64,000 nt of DNA, taken from Dactylorhiza incarnata. Lineage: Eukaryota > Streptophyta > Magnoliopsida > Asparagales > Orchidaceae. The notes under the pieces were generated by a model, which was given only the letters and a program-made list of their open reading frames with translations, did not search any database and had not been told where the DNA came from. Positions 11,191 to 22,588 of the stretch are shown piece by piece (positions within the stretch are counted from its first letter, which is position 1; each line of letters starts with the position of its first letter). Both the position numbers and the translations under genes were made by a program. The stretch spans positions 8,977,001 to 9,041,000 of the forward strand of contig JAWHQI010000049.1 in assembly GCA_033032865.1 (NCBI GenBank), given 5' to 3'.

Positions 11191-11814
11191 CTTTTATTAT
11201 TGTTTTTGAGACTGAGCGGTCTGATGTGCCTCGACATTTTGAATGAATACAAAAATTTAATTGTTATACCTTCTTTCAATGAATGAGTACATGCTTTTGA
11301 TATTTTACTTTTTTATATAGAATATATCTTTGCGACCTCTTTACAACGATATAGAATTGGCATTCGATCTCAATGCCTTAGGCTTTTGTCGACCTTAATG
11401 CGATAGGCTAATTTGAAGAGAGGCGGTCTCACCTTTTCAGACCGTATAATAAAGAGGTATGGCTGACCATGATAAAAAAGGCCAAATAATTTTGAGCAGA
11501 TAAAAAATTGTGATCTACTAATTTAAGAGATCGCTTCATAAGAGTTTGAATAATGGATGATTGATAGCCTATAAGTTGAATTTTGAGACATCCTTTTCGT
11601 AACGACCACAAATGGCGGTCTTCATAATGTCAGTTTGCTTCAGAAATCAAGATAACATTGATCAGATATCATGCGGTCTTATATTTTCCAGATCGCACAC
11701 TATATACGAGATCTCCGGGATTTTTTGAATGCCTTAGAGCTCTGTCTAGAACTTCTCTTGAAAGAATCATTTTGTCGAAATCATATTTAAAATTGCTTAA
11801 AAGACCAACTTTTA
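11191..11814 (+). other. 3' flank of antisense gene 2, no gene seen
   Basis: AT-rich DNA with tgaatgaatac motifs that could serve as a poly(A) region. Copies of gcggtct occur at about 11217, 11424, 11614 and 11674. No convincing frame on either strand. Confidence 0.4.
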
Positions 11815-12540
11815 AAATGGAATGGAGAACTCAACCAGCAATCTCAAATATCCAAGTCCTAAGGGAGATCAAACTGGCGGTCTCAACATATTTAGAGATC
11901 GCAGAAAACCACAAAAGAAATGGAGAACTCAACCAGCAATCTCAAACATCCAAGTCTTGGAGGAGATCAAACTAGCTGTCTCAACATATTTGGAGATTGC
12001 AGAAAAGCCACAGAAGAAATGGAGAACTCAACCAGCAATCTCAAACATCCAAGTCCTGGAGGAGATCAAACTGGCGGTCTCAACATATTTTGAGATCCCA
12101 GAAAACCACAGAAGAAATGGAGAACTCAACCAGCAATCTCAAACATCCAAGTCCTGGAGGAGATCAAACTGGCGGTCTCAACATATTTGGAGATCGCAGA
12201 AAAGCCACAGAAGAAATGGAGAACTCAACTAGCAATCTCAAACATCCAAGTCCTGGAGGAGATCAAACTGGCGGTCTCAACATATTTAGAGATCGCAGAA
12301 AACCACAGAAAAAATGGAGAACTCAACCAGCAATCTCAAACATCCAAGTCATGGAGGAGATCAAACTGGCGGTCTCAACATATTTGGAGATCGCAGAAAA
12401 GCCACAGAAGAAATGGAGAACTCAACCAGCAATCTCAAACATCCATGTCCTGGAGGAGATCAAACTGGCGGTCTCAACACATTTAGAGATCGATGAAAGT
12501 ATAGAAGCCAAAACTGGCGGTCTCACAATTTCCAGATCGC
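11815..12540 (+). repeat. Alternating 98/99-bp tandem repeat, seven copies
   Basis: The landmark ggagaactcaaccagc recurs at 11824, 11922, 12021, 12119, 12218, 12316 and 12415, so spacing alternates 98, 99, 98, 99, 98, 99. The one-base difference comes from alternating aaaaccac and aaaagccac, meaning the array grew as a 197-bp dimer. Each unit contains gcggtctc followed about 10 bp later by gagatcgc, a near inverted pair. Open frames across the array change every unit and are not genes. It lies between antisense gene 2 and the integrase end. Confidence 0.92.
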
Positions 12541-13077
12541 ACCTTTTAGGATTCAAACTGCGGTCATAGATTTTTTTGACCGAACCTTGGCTATCCACAA
12601 TCCAATGACTATTCAAGAGTTACAGGCAAAAAATGATCCATAGGGCAGGTGTGGTCATGCCGCGGAGGCTGTGCCGACATTGCTTTCCCTGGAAGATCAT
12701 TTAGACTGTAACAATGTCCTCTCATGACGCATAACAGAGCTGAACATTCAAGTCGACCTCCCCTGGTTCTGAGTTGTGTCAGATGTTAGCGAGGACCCGA
12801 CACTCTAACCATCTGTCGCATGAGCTTGGCGAGCCATTGCTACAAAGATGCAAAAACTCCCCGCTACCTGTAGTCCTGGCAGATTTACATCTCAAGCTTC
12901 AAGTCAAGGAGGACGAAGTAGAGTTCGTTGATGTCTCTATGGCAGGATTCAAGCCTTAATAACAATGTGTTTTTGGTTCCATTCTCTTATCATATATATC
13001 AAAAAAGGGAAGAAAAAATATCATCATAACGTTTTAAGAAGAGTAAGCAAAAAGGAAAAGAAATTTGCTTCAAGTAT
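12541..13077. other. Spacer between tandem repeat and integrase, nothing recognised
   Basis: It contains one gcggtca copy (about 12559) and otherwise no frame or motif I can support. A short frame at 12774-12959 lacks recognisable features. Confidence 0.4.
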
Positions 13078-14259
13078 TTAAGAAAAGAAACGCTTAAGAT
13101 CATCCCCACTCCACCAAGTGTGAGGCAGTTCTTCTCCTTCATAAGTTTGGAGACGGTATGCGCCGTTCTTGAGCACCTTTTTTACTACGAACGGCCCTGC
13201 CCAATTTGGATTAAGCTTTCCTACTGAGCCAGATCTTGCTACCATATCTACCTTTTTTAAAACCAGATCTCCAACGGCGAACTCTTTAATTCTGACATTT
13301 TTATCAAATAGTCTCGCCACCCTTCTCTTCACTTCTTCTTGCCTGATTGTTGTTGTATCTCTTAGATCCTCGATAAGATCAAGGCTGCATTTCAGTTCTT
13401 CATCATTCTCCTCCATCCAGTCATCCTGACTTTGCTGAGATAATAAAACCCTCGGACTTTTCACCTCAAATTCCACAGGTATTAGAGCCTCTGAACCATG
13501 TGATAATTTGAAGGGAGTTTCTCCAGTAGCTGAGGTGGGAGTTGTTCTTAAAGCCCATAACACTGAAGATAATTGCTCCGCCCAATTTCCCCGGAGATTT
13601 TCCACCTTTTTATTCAAGAGATTAATTATGAGTTTATTGGCAGCCTCTACTTGCCCGTTACTTCTAGGATGATGCACAGAAGCAAAACGCAACTCAGTGC
13701 CAATATGACCACAGAAGTCTATGAGTTGTGGATTATTGAATTGAGAACCATTGTCCGTTGTAATTGCCATCGGAATACCGTGCCTGCATACGATCTCCAC
13801 CCAGATAAAATTTTTCACGACCTGAGTGGTGATTTTAGCCAACGCTTTTGTTTCTATCCATTTGCTAAAATAGTCAATCATGACTATAATATATCGGCAT
13901 TGTCCACTTGCCATAGGAAAAGGCCCAACCAAATCCATCCCCCAAACTGCGAACGGCCATGGGGTTGCTATAGAGTTAAGCTGCTGAGTCGGTTGATTCT
14001 GTAGGGGAGCAAACCTTTGGCATTGGACACATTTTTTAGCGAACTTCTCTGCATCCTTCCTCATTTGCCGCCAAAAATATCCTTGCCTTAGAATTCTTTT
14101 CTCCAATGTCCGAGCTCCAGAATGGCTACCACACTCTCCTGAATGAACCTCCCAAAGAACAATTGGGATTTCTTCCTCTGAGACGCACCGGGCTAGGGGT
14201 GATAGGATAGTTTTCCAGTAAAGTACTCCTGCAACAAGATAGTAATGAGCTGCTTTCAA
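13078..14259 (-). pseudogene. Integrase of the Tat gypsy element
   Basis: Inserts the cDNA copy into host DNA. The zinc-binding HHCC set is visible (H39, H46, C77, C80 counted from 14259), followed by the catalytic core with D109 in GMDLVGP, D169 in TDNGSQF and E205 in NGQVEAANK. The C-terminal part has the WAGPF...GAYRL...PHTW pattern of gypsy integrases and no chromodomain, as expected for Tat. It is in the same frame as the second RNase H upstream, separated by one TAA, so both were once parts of a single polyprotein. The first residue here is a post-stop codon, not a true start. Confidence 0.9.
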
Positions 14260-14823
14260 TTAAAACCTTTTCCTATCTTTTACGGTCGAATAAAGTTTTC
14301 CGATTGAGAGGTAAAGAATGAATGGATCCATCCAAGATGGGCGTTGATCTATCTCCATAACTTCTCCTTCCTCGATTGCTGGATGAAAAAGCTCCGAGGT
14401 GGTTCCTCCCGAAAGAAGACCAAACTTTGCCAATTCATCGGCTTCCGTATTCTTTTCTCTCGAGATATGCTGAATGGAAAAACTTTTGAACTTTCCTATC
14501 TCACCTTTCACCAAGGCTAGATACTTTTTCAGTATATGATCTCGGGTCTCAAAAGTCCCGTTAACCTGAGACGCCATCACTAGAGAATCCGTCCTGACCT
14601 TGACGTCCTCAATTCCCAATTCCCTAGCAAATCTGAGACCAGCCAATAAAGCCTCATACTCTGCCTGATTGTTGGTTGTTGTGAAATAGAACTTCAAGGA
14701 TTGATCCAGTCTGACTCCGTTCGGATTGATCAAAATGACTCCTGCCCCAGATGAATTCTTCCCTGAAGCTCCATCCACAAAAATCGTCCAAGCAAGAGGT
14801 GTTCCAACTTCCTTCTTCAACAA
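14260..14823 (-). pseudogene. Second (archaeal-type) RNase H of the Tat gypsy element
   Basis: An extra RNase H after the ordinary one, diagnostic of the Tat lineage. Visible acidic residues lie in IFVDGASG, NQAEYEALLAGL and VRTDSL, and the C-terminal HISREKNTEADELAK completes the fold. It is out of frame with the reverse transcriptase/RNase H section; the frame change is near 14825. It runs in frame into integrase, broken by TAA at 14260-14262. Confidence 0.88.
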
Positions 14824-16215
14824 GGTCTCGTTGCATCCACCATGAAGTCTGCTAGAACCTGAGCATTGATCGCTACCCTTGGCACATAAGAGATATCAAA
14901 TTTGCTGACCTCTATTGCCCATTTAGTTAGCCTTCCTGAATGCTTCAGATTTTCAAGAACATTCTTCAACGGAAGATCGGTGACCACCTGGATCGAATGA
15001 GCTTGGAAATAGGGACTTAACCTCCTTGCTGAGGTCACGAGCATTAGAGCTAACTTCTCGAGGATCGGATAACGGGTCTCTGCATCTTTCAAAATTTTGC
15101 TCACGTAGTAAACTGGGAATTGCTTTTTCTTCTCTTCTCGGACCAAAATAGAACTGACGGCATCAGAGCCAACTCCCAAGTATAGAAAAAGATCTTCTCC
15201 CTCCCTTGGGCTTTGGAGCAGAGGAGTTGACGTCAATTGCTTTTTGAGCTGAATAAACGCATCGTCACATTCCTGTGTCCATTCAAACTTAGCCCCTCCG
15301 CGGAGGGTCTTGAAGAAAGGGGCGCTTTTATCTCCCGAACGAGAGATAAAGCGGCTCAGACCTGCCTTCCTTCCCCCTAACTGCTGAACTTCTTTAGGGG
15401 ACCTAGGAGGTGACATTTCTAAGATAGCTTTTACCTTATCTGGATTGGGCTCTAAACCTCCCGGAGTGAGAAGATGACCAAGAAACTTCCCCTTGCTTGC
15501 CCAAAAAACACACTTCAACGGACTCAGTCTCATGTTAAATGTTCGGAGGGTTGCAAACGTCTCTAAGAGATTAAGGTGAGAAGAGAAAGATTTGCTTTTT
15601 ATCAAGAGGTCATCAACATAAACCTCAAGATTTCTTCCTTTCTGGCTTTTAAAACCGTATCCATCTCTTTTGATACGTTGCCCCAGCGTTTTTAAGCCCA
15701 AAAGGCCTCACAAGATAACAAAAACAACCATCATTCGTGATAAACAAAGTGTGTGGAATATCGGGCTTGTGCATTCTAATTTGATGATAACCTGAGAATG
15801 CATCTAAAAAACTCATGAAAGAATAGCCAACTGCAGAATCTACTAAAGAATCTATCCGAGGCAAGGGGTAGCAATCTTTAGGACAAACTTTATTGAGTTT
15901 CGTGAAGTCGACACACATTCTCCACTTCCCACCAGATTTCTTGACCATTACAACATTTGATACCCATTCAGGGTACAGAATCTCTTGAACAAATTTGGCC
16001 TTCAGCAGCTTTTCCACTTCCTCTCGGATGGGCTGGGCAAGGGTCGTTGCAACAGCTCTCTTCTTCTGCTTAATAGGGATAGAGTTGAGATCAATATTGA
16101 GGTGATGGCAGGCGACATTGGGATCAACTCCTGGCATGTCATTTGCTGACCAAGCGAAGACATCCAGGTTCTTCAGGAGGCAAGAGATTAGTTGACTCTT
16201 GTCAGCTTCAGACAA
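14817..16215 (-). pseudogene. Reverse transcriptase and first RNase H of the Tat gypsy element
   Basis: The first half (16215-15649) shows WSANDMPG, the CVDFTKLNK region, FLDAFSGYHQI and the PFGLKNAGATYQ block of gypsy reverse transcriptases. A frameshift near 15685 moves the frame to 15701-14817, which carries the catalytic YVDD (15609-15620), KFLGH and the RNase H section ending in VLADFMVDA. All key residues of the polymerase palm are present, so the enzyme is recently broken. Confidence 0.9.
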
Positions 16216-16314
16216 TTTAGCGTTGATGGAGAGGCTCTTGCTCTCATCTTCCTCGCTGATGGGAACAGCTTGAGTTGCTTGGGCAGGTTCTAAGCGAACT
16301 CCATCTCTTGCATC

Positions 16315-16815
16315 TTATTCTTCTGCTTCCTCCACAACTGGAATTAGATCAGGAACTTGAGGTACTGAAGCCGCTTCAGCCACCTGGGAAGATGAAGATA
16401 TGATCATATTGACCATCTTGATGTAACACTCCCTAGCCTTCTTTGGATCGCTCATAATCCGATGTTGCTTTCCATTCAGGGCAAATTTCATTGCCTGATG
16501 GTAGGTAGAAACTACTGCCTGATAGCCGTTCAAAACGGTCCTCCCAAAAATCGCGTTGTAGCTGCTAGGAGCATCAACGACTATAAACTTCACAAGCTTG
16601 ACGATGTCGGCCAAAATTACTGAGAGGGTAACGACTCCCTCCACCTCATTCTTCTCCCCTAAGAAACCATAGAGGGGTCCCTCAGTGGAAAGAAGAGGCT
16701 TTTCCGTCTTCAAGGCTTCAAAAGCGGGCATAAAAAGTACATTAACTGAGCTCCCAGTATCAATCAGAATTTTCTCCACAGTGTAGTTTTCTATCACTGC
16801 TTTGACGACGACCAC
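16315..16815 (-). pseudogene. Aspartic protease of the Tat gypsy element
   Basis: The active-site motif IDTGSSVNVLF starts at about residue 18 (catalytic D codon near 16761-16759), typical for Tat proteases that cut Gag-Pol. It is in the same frame as the downstream reverse transcriptase. A TAA at 16315-16317 separates them and is compatible with CAA-to-TAA decay. Confidence 0.85.
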
Positions 16816-16872
16816 ATCGTCGAAGGGATTGGCGGTCGGAGAGAGGTCCTCCTCTCCGAAAGTGACCGTTCC

Positions 16873-18801
16873 TCAGAGCTGGGCAGAGGAGGTAGCAGCA
16901 ACTTCTGAACGATATACTCTCTTCAAACTTGCCTTCCTTGAAGATTCTGGCCCTGCACCTCCGTGGATGCAGAAAAAATTGCCCAGGGCACCCTCATCGT
17001 CTGCATCTACGCACTCACTGGGGAATCCGATGTTGCCGAGATGGCCAACATCATCAACTTCCTCACACTCCCAGTGAACTTCAACTACCTCCTTGCTCTT
17101 GGAGGTTGAAGCTTTGGAGGGATCACTCTTCTGAAGGAGGTCGCGGAGCTTTCCCTCCTTCAAGAGCTTCTCCACTAACACGCGGAGGGCTCTGCAGTCT
17201 TCGGTCAGATGGCCTCTTTCCCTGTGATAATCACAGTAAAGAGACGGATTCCAAGACTTCGGTTCGGAGTTGAGCGGGGCAGGCTTTCTGAAGAAAGGTT
17301 GATTCTAAAGGATCTGAACTACCTCATTCATCGAAACCCCAAGGTCCGTGAAGGATTCTTAGGAATCAGTGTAGAATGGCTGGGTAGTCAGAAGAGGGGG
17401 CTGAACTTATTGGATCTGGTGGACGGGAGTAACTTGCGGAGCTGGCGCGGTAGGGGTCGGCATCAGGGGCCCTTTAGGATGGAAAGGCTGATTCCCCTGG
17501 TTGAAACGGTTGTTGCGGAAGTTCCTTCCCCTTTTCGGAGCGGGAGGAAGGAACTCTTGGTTCGATTTGGATGATGGTGGTGCCGGATAGAATCTCGCGG
17601 AACCCTTCTGGACAGACCTGCTAGTTAAATTAGAGACATAGGCGGGATTGTTGATTTCCCCTTCTATGTAGCGATTTACGATGCTGATCAGCTCTTGGTA
17701 AGTGCTGGGCCCCCTGGTAGTAACTTCGAACTTGAGCGGGCCTTCCAGCAAACCATTGATCAATGCAGCCATTTATAGAGCAGATTCAACATCCCTGATC
17801 CCGAGAATCTCCTTTTGAAAATGATCAATGAAGCAAGACGTCGCCTCATTATCCCCCTGCTTGATCTTGAAGAGGGCCGCAGGACCACTCTTCCTTTTCT
17901 TTGCTGTCGCAAACCTCAGAAGGAGTTCATGCCTCAGAACGGCAAAACTTGAGATGGACTGGGAGGGCAGCGTATAACACCACTCCATGGCAGGCCCATC
18001 AATGGAGGTGATTAGCAGTTTGCACCTCATTGCATCTGAAATGGTCCTAAGAGCAACAGCTGACTCGAAGACCTGGAGATGCGAAACCGGATCACTCTCC
18101 CTAGTGAACGTAGTGAGACAGGTTTCTCTGAAGCCGTGGGGAATTGCTTCCCGACGAATTCTATCGGAGAAAGGCGAGGGCTCCTCTACCTCATGTTCAC
18201 CTATAGGATCAGAAAATGAAGCAGGGAAAGGAATATAAAAAGGGGCAGGAAAAGGAGTGGAAAGAGGAGCAGCAGGGGCATGAGGTTAAGCATAATCCTC
18301 TTGGAAGTCCAGGGTCCGGGCTGGAGGCCCCTAGGCTGCTGCCGTGAAAGAACCTTGGCGGGCTGCGAACTCCTCCTACTGAGACCGCAAAGGAGCTGCA
18401 GGCTGCGGGGTCGCGCGGTCAGAGGGATGATCGCTGGCCATGCGGTCAGGTGTGGCGGCCTAACCGGGCTGGGTGAGAATCCTTTGGGAGATCACCGCCA
18501 GGACTTGACCCATGGTCTCCATCTGCTTGGCGGTCTCCTGCTGTGCTCGAACGATCTCCTGACGATCGTGAGCGGTCTCCTGCTCAGATCGCATGATCTC
18601 CTGCTGGGATCGCGTGATCTCCTGCTGAGCCTGGGCAACCTCTTGCCGAGCTCGAGCAGCCTCCCGGAGAGCCTGCTCAACACGCAACTCAAAATGACGC
18701 TCGAGGACATCCAGAGGATCAAAGTCGATGGGAGGTCGACCACTAGAAGACCGGCGAACTTGCATCCTGCGGTCTGCCATCTCGAAGTCTGCAGAATTCA
18801 C
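16873..18801 (-). pseudogene. Gag of the Tat gypsy element, several in-frame stops
   Basis: All open pieces (18801-18460, 18030-17773, 17772-17407, 17181-16873) are in one frame, shared with the protease, so this was one long Gag-Pol frame. The N-terminus contains a seven-residue repeat of the type RSQQEIM, encoded by five 21-bp DNA repeats (about 18529-18633), which should form a coiled coil. The middle piece (18030-17407) is the conserved retrotransposon gag domain (AALFKIKQGDNEATSCFIDHFQKEI). No zinc knuckle was identified with confidence. The best start is the ATG at 18801 or 18780. The stops fit C-to-T changes such as CAG to TAG. Confidence 0.82.
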
Positions 18802-18836
18802 CTAGACACTCCGATCTGAAGGTCACGTGTTCGTTC

Positions 18837-19447
18837 TGTTGGTACCAAAAAATGTACCTCCAAAACTCACACTAAGAGAAGGTTGGGGGGGGGGACTGTG
18901 GAGTGCAGGTTACTTAAGATGAGAGACGGGAGAGAGGAAAAACGAGAATAGAAAATCTACTCGTATAAACCTCTGAAGAGTAAAATAGGGGGGACTAGAA
19001 ACAGAGCAGGATCCGAGGTAGAAAAGTGACAGATTTCGAGACCGCTTACACAGGTTGTAAGCTGGGTCTCGAAGTCCAAAGTGCCTTTTCAGGTACCCCT
19101 ACCCCTCTATTTATAGACGCGGAGGCTGCCCGAACGGGCAAGTCCAAAAATTACGGGCTGCCCGGGATACAGGAGAGTCGGGGCAGAGAGGGGGTGCAAA
19201 TAACAAAAAGAAGAAAAAGGAGTCAGACCGCCCGGTCTTGCGGTCTGATTGAAGCCTGATCGCCTGATGCTTAAGTGGATTTTTGAACTGGAGAGGAGTG
19301 GTCCAGGCGGCCTCACAGATTTGAGACCGTCGAGCAGGAGCTGCCGGTTTAGCTAATAGAATCGGTCTGGATGGTCTCACAAATTTGAGACCGCTGGGAA
19401 TGTTCATCCTAGCTGAGAAGTGAGGTCACGGACTTTCCGGGCAAACA
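18837..19447 (-). repeat. 5' LTR of the Tat gypsy element (611 bp)
   Basis: Same length and order as 6103-6713, with scattered substitutions and small homopolymer indels, so the insertion is not very recent. The minus-strand TATA box ctatttatag is at 19107-19116. The bases following the LTR on the minus strand (gaacgaacacgtgacc) do not start with TGG, so no standard primer binding site is recognised. Confidence 0.92.
19107..19116 (-). promoter_or_regulatory. TATA box of the gypsy 5' LTR
   Basis: Minus-strand ctataaatag. The same box occurs in the 3' LTR at 6371-6380. It should drive the gag-pol transcript. Confidence 0.75.
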
Positions 19448-19452
19448 CTCCA
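19448..19452. other. Target site duplication ctcca (right copy)
   Basis: Matches the bases at 6098-6102. With matching TG...CA termini it proves a single insertion event. Confidence 0.92.
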
Positions 19453-20040
19453 CCAGCCCTCAAGCTTTATTCCACAGGAGGCTCCTGTACACTACACGCT
19501 CAGAGTACGGCACCTCCAAGTCAACAACAAGCTTCACGCTCCAAACTTCTCCACAAACTGCAAGATACACATTGAAGACATCAAGACGTGCAAAGCGCGT
19601 CAATTAAGGTTTCGAGCGCAAGCATAAGACCATCCAGGCCCCAGTGTGCGGTGCTACCCAGCACGACAAAGAAAAAGACAGCTTCGAGAGTGGTGACTTG
19701 TCACCCTCCGAAGTCTGAACACATATCTCTCGCCACCCGTATGTTGTAACGAGAAGCGGCTTGTCACCCTCGATTTCTCTCCAGAGCCCTGTAAAGCAAC
19801 AACAAATTGTGAAGTTTGGTCGGCACCAAATCGGACACATGATTTTTCACCTCTTTCTGGGGTTTTGCATTGTAAAAAAGGTCTCTTGGCAGCCATCCCA
19901 TTTCTCTGTGACTGATTGCACTCTTGACTGCTCTAGAGCTAAGACGATCCAATCTAGACCGGTTTTAGGAGCCTCGAGTGGGCCACAACAATAATTTTGT
20001 TCATCCGAGATCCTTCTTCAACCAAGTAAAAGTACAAGAA
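19453..20040 (+). mobile_element. Right part of the interrupted GC-rich LTR
   Basis: Continues the sequence stopped at 6102, with a pyrimidine/CA-rich leader-like character. It ends somewhere before a GA microsatellite at about 20067-20082. No PBS of the TGG type was identified after it, so the right border and the element type are uncertain. Confidence 0.4.
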
Positions 20041-20345
20041 ATGGAGACGGTGGTCTAAACTCAGAAGAGAGAGAGAGAGAGATAATCAGGGTGAAGGTCG
20101 CCTATACTGATAGGGAAAGGAGACATCGATGCTTTATAACTTGGATTCCGCCCAGTAGAGTAAGTTATTAATAAAATTATCTGATTTATATATAAGAGTT
20201 TGCAATTGAGGCCGCCGTCGAGGTGGGCGTTGAGTTCTCCAATTGCAGTTGAGGTCGGCGTCGAGTTCGCCGTTGAGTTCGTTGTCGACTTCGACCTCAA
20301 GTTCATCGCCTACTTCAGTCTCAAACAATACATCAATATAGAGCA
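20041..20345. repeat. Low-complexity GA run and gtcgag/ttcgcc-rich repeats
   Basis: After (GA)n there is a block (about 20208-20310) of degenerate repeats of the type gttgagttcgccgtcgag. On the minus strand it reads as an acidic, asparagine-rich frame (20346-20134), but that looks like a by-product of the repeat. Confidence 0.45.
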
Positions 20346-21305
20346 ACCATGAGATAGGCCTTTGACATCTTGTAGCTAAATTTTACAAAAACATATGTGT
20401 TGGGCTTGATCTATAGTTGTAAATTATGATAGATGATAAATTATGATATAAGTGAGTAGATACAAGGCAAAATATCTAATGGCCCTTTTTCAGGCAACTA
20501 TCATAGTTTAATATTTTCTTTTCACATATCATCAGAGGCATAAGGTAAGAACATATAATGTGCATTATAAATATTCATTTCTTGATAAAGTACTAAAAGA
20601 ATAGTAGAAAACAAGTCATTTCATTTCATTAATTCAAAAGTAAGGGCTTACAAAAGATGCATCATGTGTAAGCACGCTAACCAACATCTAATATATGTAT
20701 GCATCTAAATAACCAACATCTATAGTATATACATCACATATAGACGAGACCAATCTACATAAAATAAAATTGAAAGTTCTCATGCTACAATCTGGGTCCC
20801 TGCAGCTCTCCTGGTGAGCGTCGAGTACTCCACAAATTGTTGTAACCACATTTACCCAAAGATGATACTTCTCTATTTATAGTAGCATCTTCTCCTCAAT
20901 ATGTTTACTATTGGCGCCAGGAGCTGCTTCGTCCTTCACCTATACTAGTTTATTTATCTAAAGAATCAGTTAACATAATAAGCAAAATCTTACCTTCTTT
21001 AATTACATATAGCAGAAATACAAATTAACAACAATTTATAAGCATAAGTAAAGGACATCATCAATATCTTTGACATTGAAATTCATTTCTTATAAGTTTT
21101 AGCCATTCAATTGAATTATCTTCTTACGTATATTTTATCTAAACACTTATATCATTTCATTTATTGTATCATGTATCTTTAGCTTTCTTCATTGATCATG
21201 CTAAAGATAAATTTCATCTTTCATTTATTTATTGATTCATTCATTTATTATGCGCTTTTCGTTTAGCAGACCTGTAGCACACTCATAGTAGACTTGGCGT
21301 TACAC

Positions 21306-21391
21306 CATTTTGTTCAATCTCAAAGTCACATAAGGCATATTTGTGGACAACCCCATTTTCCGCGTATGTGGCTTTGAGATTGAACAAAATG
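21306..21391. repeat. Inverted repeat with 26-bp arms
   Basis: The arms 21306-21331 and 21366-21391 are reverse complements with one mismatch, around a 34-nt loop. It is followed by a short (GA)n run. It may be a small foldback element or a source of a hairpin RNA. Confidence 0.85.
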
Positions 21392-21822
21392 AGAGAGAGA
21401 GAGCTCACATAAAATGACATGAAAAGTATAAAAAGTATTTTTGGTGTGGTAATGAGATTACCCCATGCCATGTTCTCACGATTATGTTCATTCCTATTGA
21501 CCGGTCATGTAGCAGATGGGGTATGTTGGGCGTTGAAATCATGAAATGTTGTTTCTTGAAATTGCAGAGAATGAGGTTCATGCTGTAATTGGTCATGTTG
21601 TGTAGGCTCTGGATGTAGAGAAATATCTATCGTCGATGGACAAACAACATCAGACAGGGCCCGTGATTCAGCTTGTCAGTGTTGTTGTGTGATTTGTTCA
21701 TCTAGAGCAGTTTGTTGGTGGCGGACACATAGTGTAATTGGCGGAGAACATGTGGTAGTGGATTCAAGTACGGTGGCATGTTGGTCATGTATTCCACGTT
21801 GCCTTTTTGCGCGGTTACTTAC

Positions 21823-22003
21823 TTGGGATGCAACCCATATTGTTGTTCAGTTACGTGTGCTCTCCTTGCTTGTGCGTTCATTCGGTTTTGTGGTTGTGTC
21901 GCACGTTGCTCTTTTGTTGTTTGTGCTCTCCTTGCTTGTGCGATGATTCGATTTCATGTTAATCGTGTTGCACGTTGCTCTTCAGTCATCTGCGCTCATT
22001 AAT
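21823..22003 (-). pseudogene. Fragment with a 22-residue repeat (possible transposon protein remnant)
   Basis: On the minus strand one frame reads a repeated module built on NR--AQARRA-T-EQRATQ, 22 residues (66 bp) per copy, about 2.5 copies, with one TGA. Such arginine/glutamine-rich modules occur upstream of helicase domains in plant Helitron proteins, but no helicase is present here, so the family is a guess. Confidence 0.3.
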
Positions 22004-22159
22004 AAGGATGCTTAAAAGCATGGAAGAGTGTGTTGTTCTGGGGGAGGGGGGATCTGTATCCATTTAATCATCTAATGGGCAAGATGAGTCCAAAAGATAT
22101 TTAGTGGTGGAGATTTTTTGATTACAAAAATTTATAAAAGGATGAGAAATGGTGAACCC

Positions 22160-22494
22160 GTCGGATCAACAAGCATTCCATCTGAACTGTGAAATGGATC
22201 CCCTCCATTTTTCGTCAGAAATGGAGAGGATCCTGATATGGGAGGGAGAGGGGAAAATATAAGAACCACAGAAGCATCCTACGGGCAAACGAAAGTGCAT
22301 ATTAAGTCGCTCGTACAAAAGCATCAAGCACGAGAAATATGGGAATGGGTGACTGTCGTGACCAGGCACGATCGCACCTGAGGGAAGCAAGCACGGGCGT
22401 ACATGGGCTTCATGCGGGTCTAGCAAAATTGGACCCGCAGCAGATCTCCCATGGAAGAAGCTCCACTGAGAAGCCGCAAGTGCTCTTCGGTCGA
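22160..22494. other. Unassigned stretch upstream of the 5S-like repeat
   Basis: Nothing recognised. Open frames on the minus strand lack family features. Confidence 0.4.
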
Positions 22495-22524
22495 TTGCAA
22501 CTCAATTGGTGATGAGAAATGAAA

Positions 22525-22588
22525 GAACTCCATAGTTAAGTGTGTCCAGGATAGAGAAATTTCGGTATGGGTGACCCCTGGGAAGTCC
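22525..22588 (+). pseudogene. 5S rRNA-like segment, copy 1
   Basis: Contains gaactcc, agttaag and atgggtgac-cctgggaagtcc in the order and spacing of the 5S rRNA internal control region and 3' half. The 5S ends are absent, so this is a derived sequence rather than an rRNA gene. Confidence 0.6.

Larger units (their letters stand above)
6103..19447 (-). mobile_element. Complete Ty3/gypsy element, Tat type, with antisense genes
   Basis: A 13,345-bp element read on the minus strand and bounded by two 611-bp LTRs and a 5-bp TSD. From its 5' end it holds gag (about 18801-17407), protease (16815), reverse transcriptase/RNase H (16215-14817), a second archaeal-type RNase H (14823-14260) and integrase (14259-13078) without a chromodomain. 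The double RNase H is the hallmark of the plant Tat lineage. Between integrase and the 3' LTR lie 6.4 kb that hold two genes on the opposite strand and a tandem repeat. Gag-pol has several in-frame stops and frameshifts, so this copy is not autonomous. The word GCGGTCT/AGACCGC is dense in the LTRs, the gag 5' end and the antisense region, but sparse in pol. Confidence 0.93.
20346..22159. other. AT-rich intergenic DNA, no gene seen
   Basis: No convincing coding frame. It holds a strong hairpin at 21306-21391 and a short coding-like 66-bp repeat on the minus strand near 21820-22003 (listed separately). Confidence 0.5.

Noticed and set aside
11658..12569. Several open frames of 60-190 codons
   Set aside because: They run through the 98/99-bp tandem repeat, whose unit lengths change the frame at nearly every copy; repetitive translation without domains.
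13169..14004. Plus-strand frames opposite integrase
   Set aside because: Shadow frames of the integrase gene, which has clear catalytic motifs on the minus strand.
21689..22002. Plus-strand hydrophobic frames rich in C, L and V
   Set aside because: They are the shadow of the arginine/glutamine-rich repeat on the minus strand.
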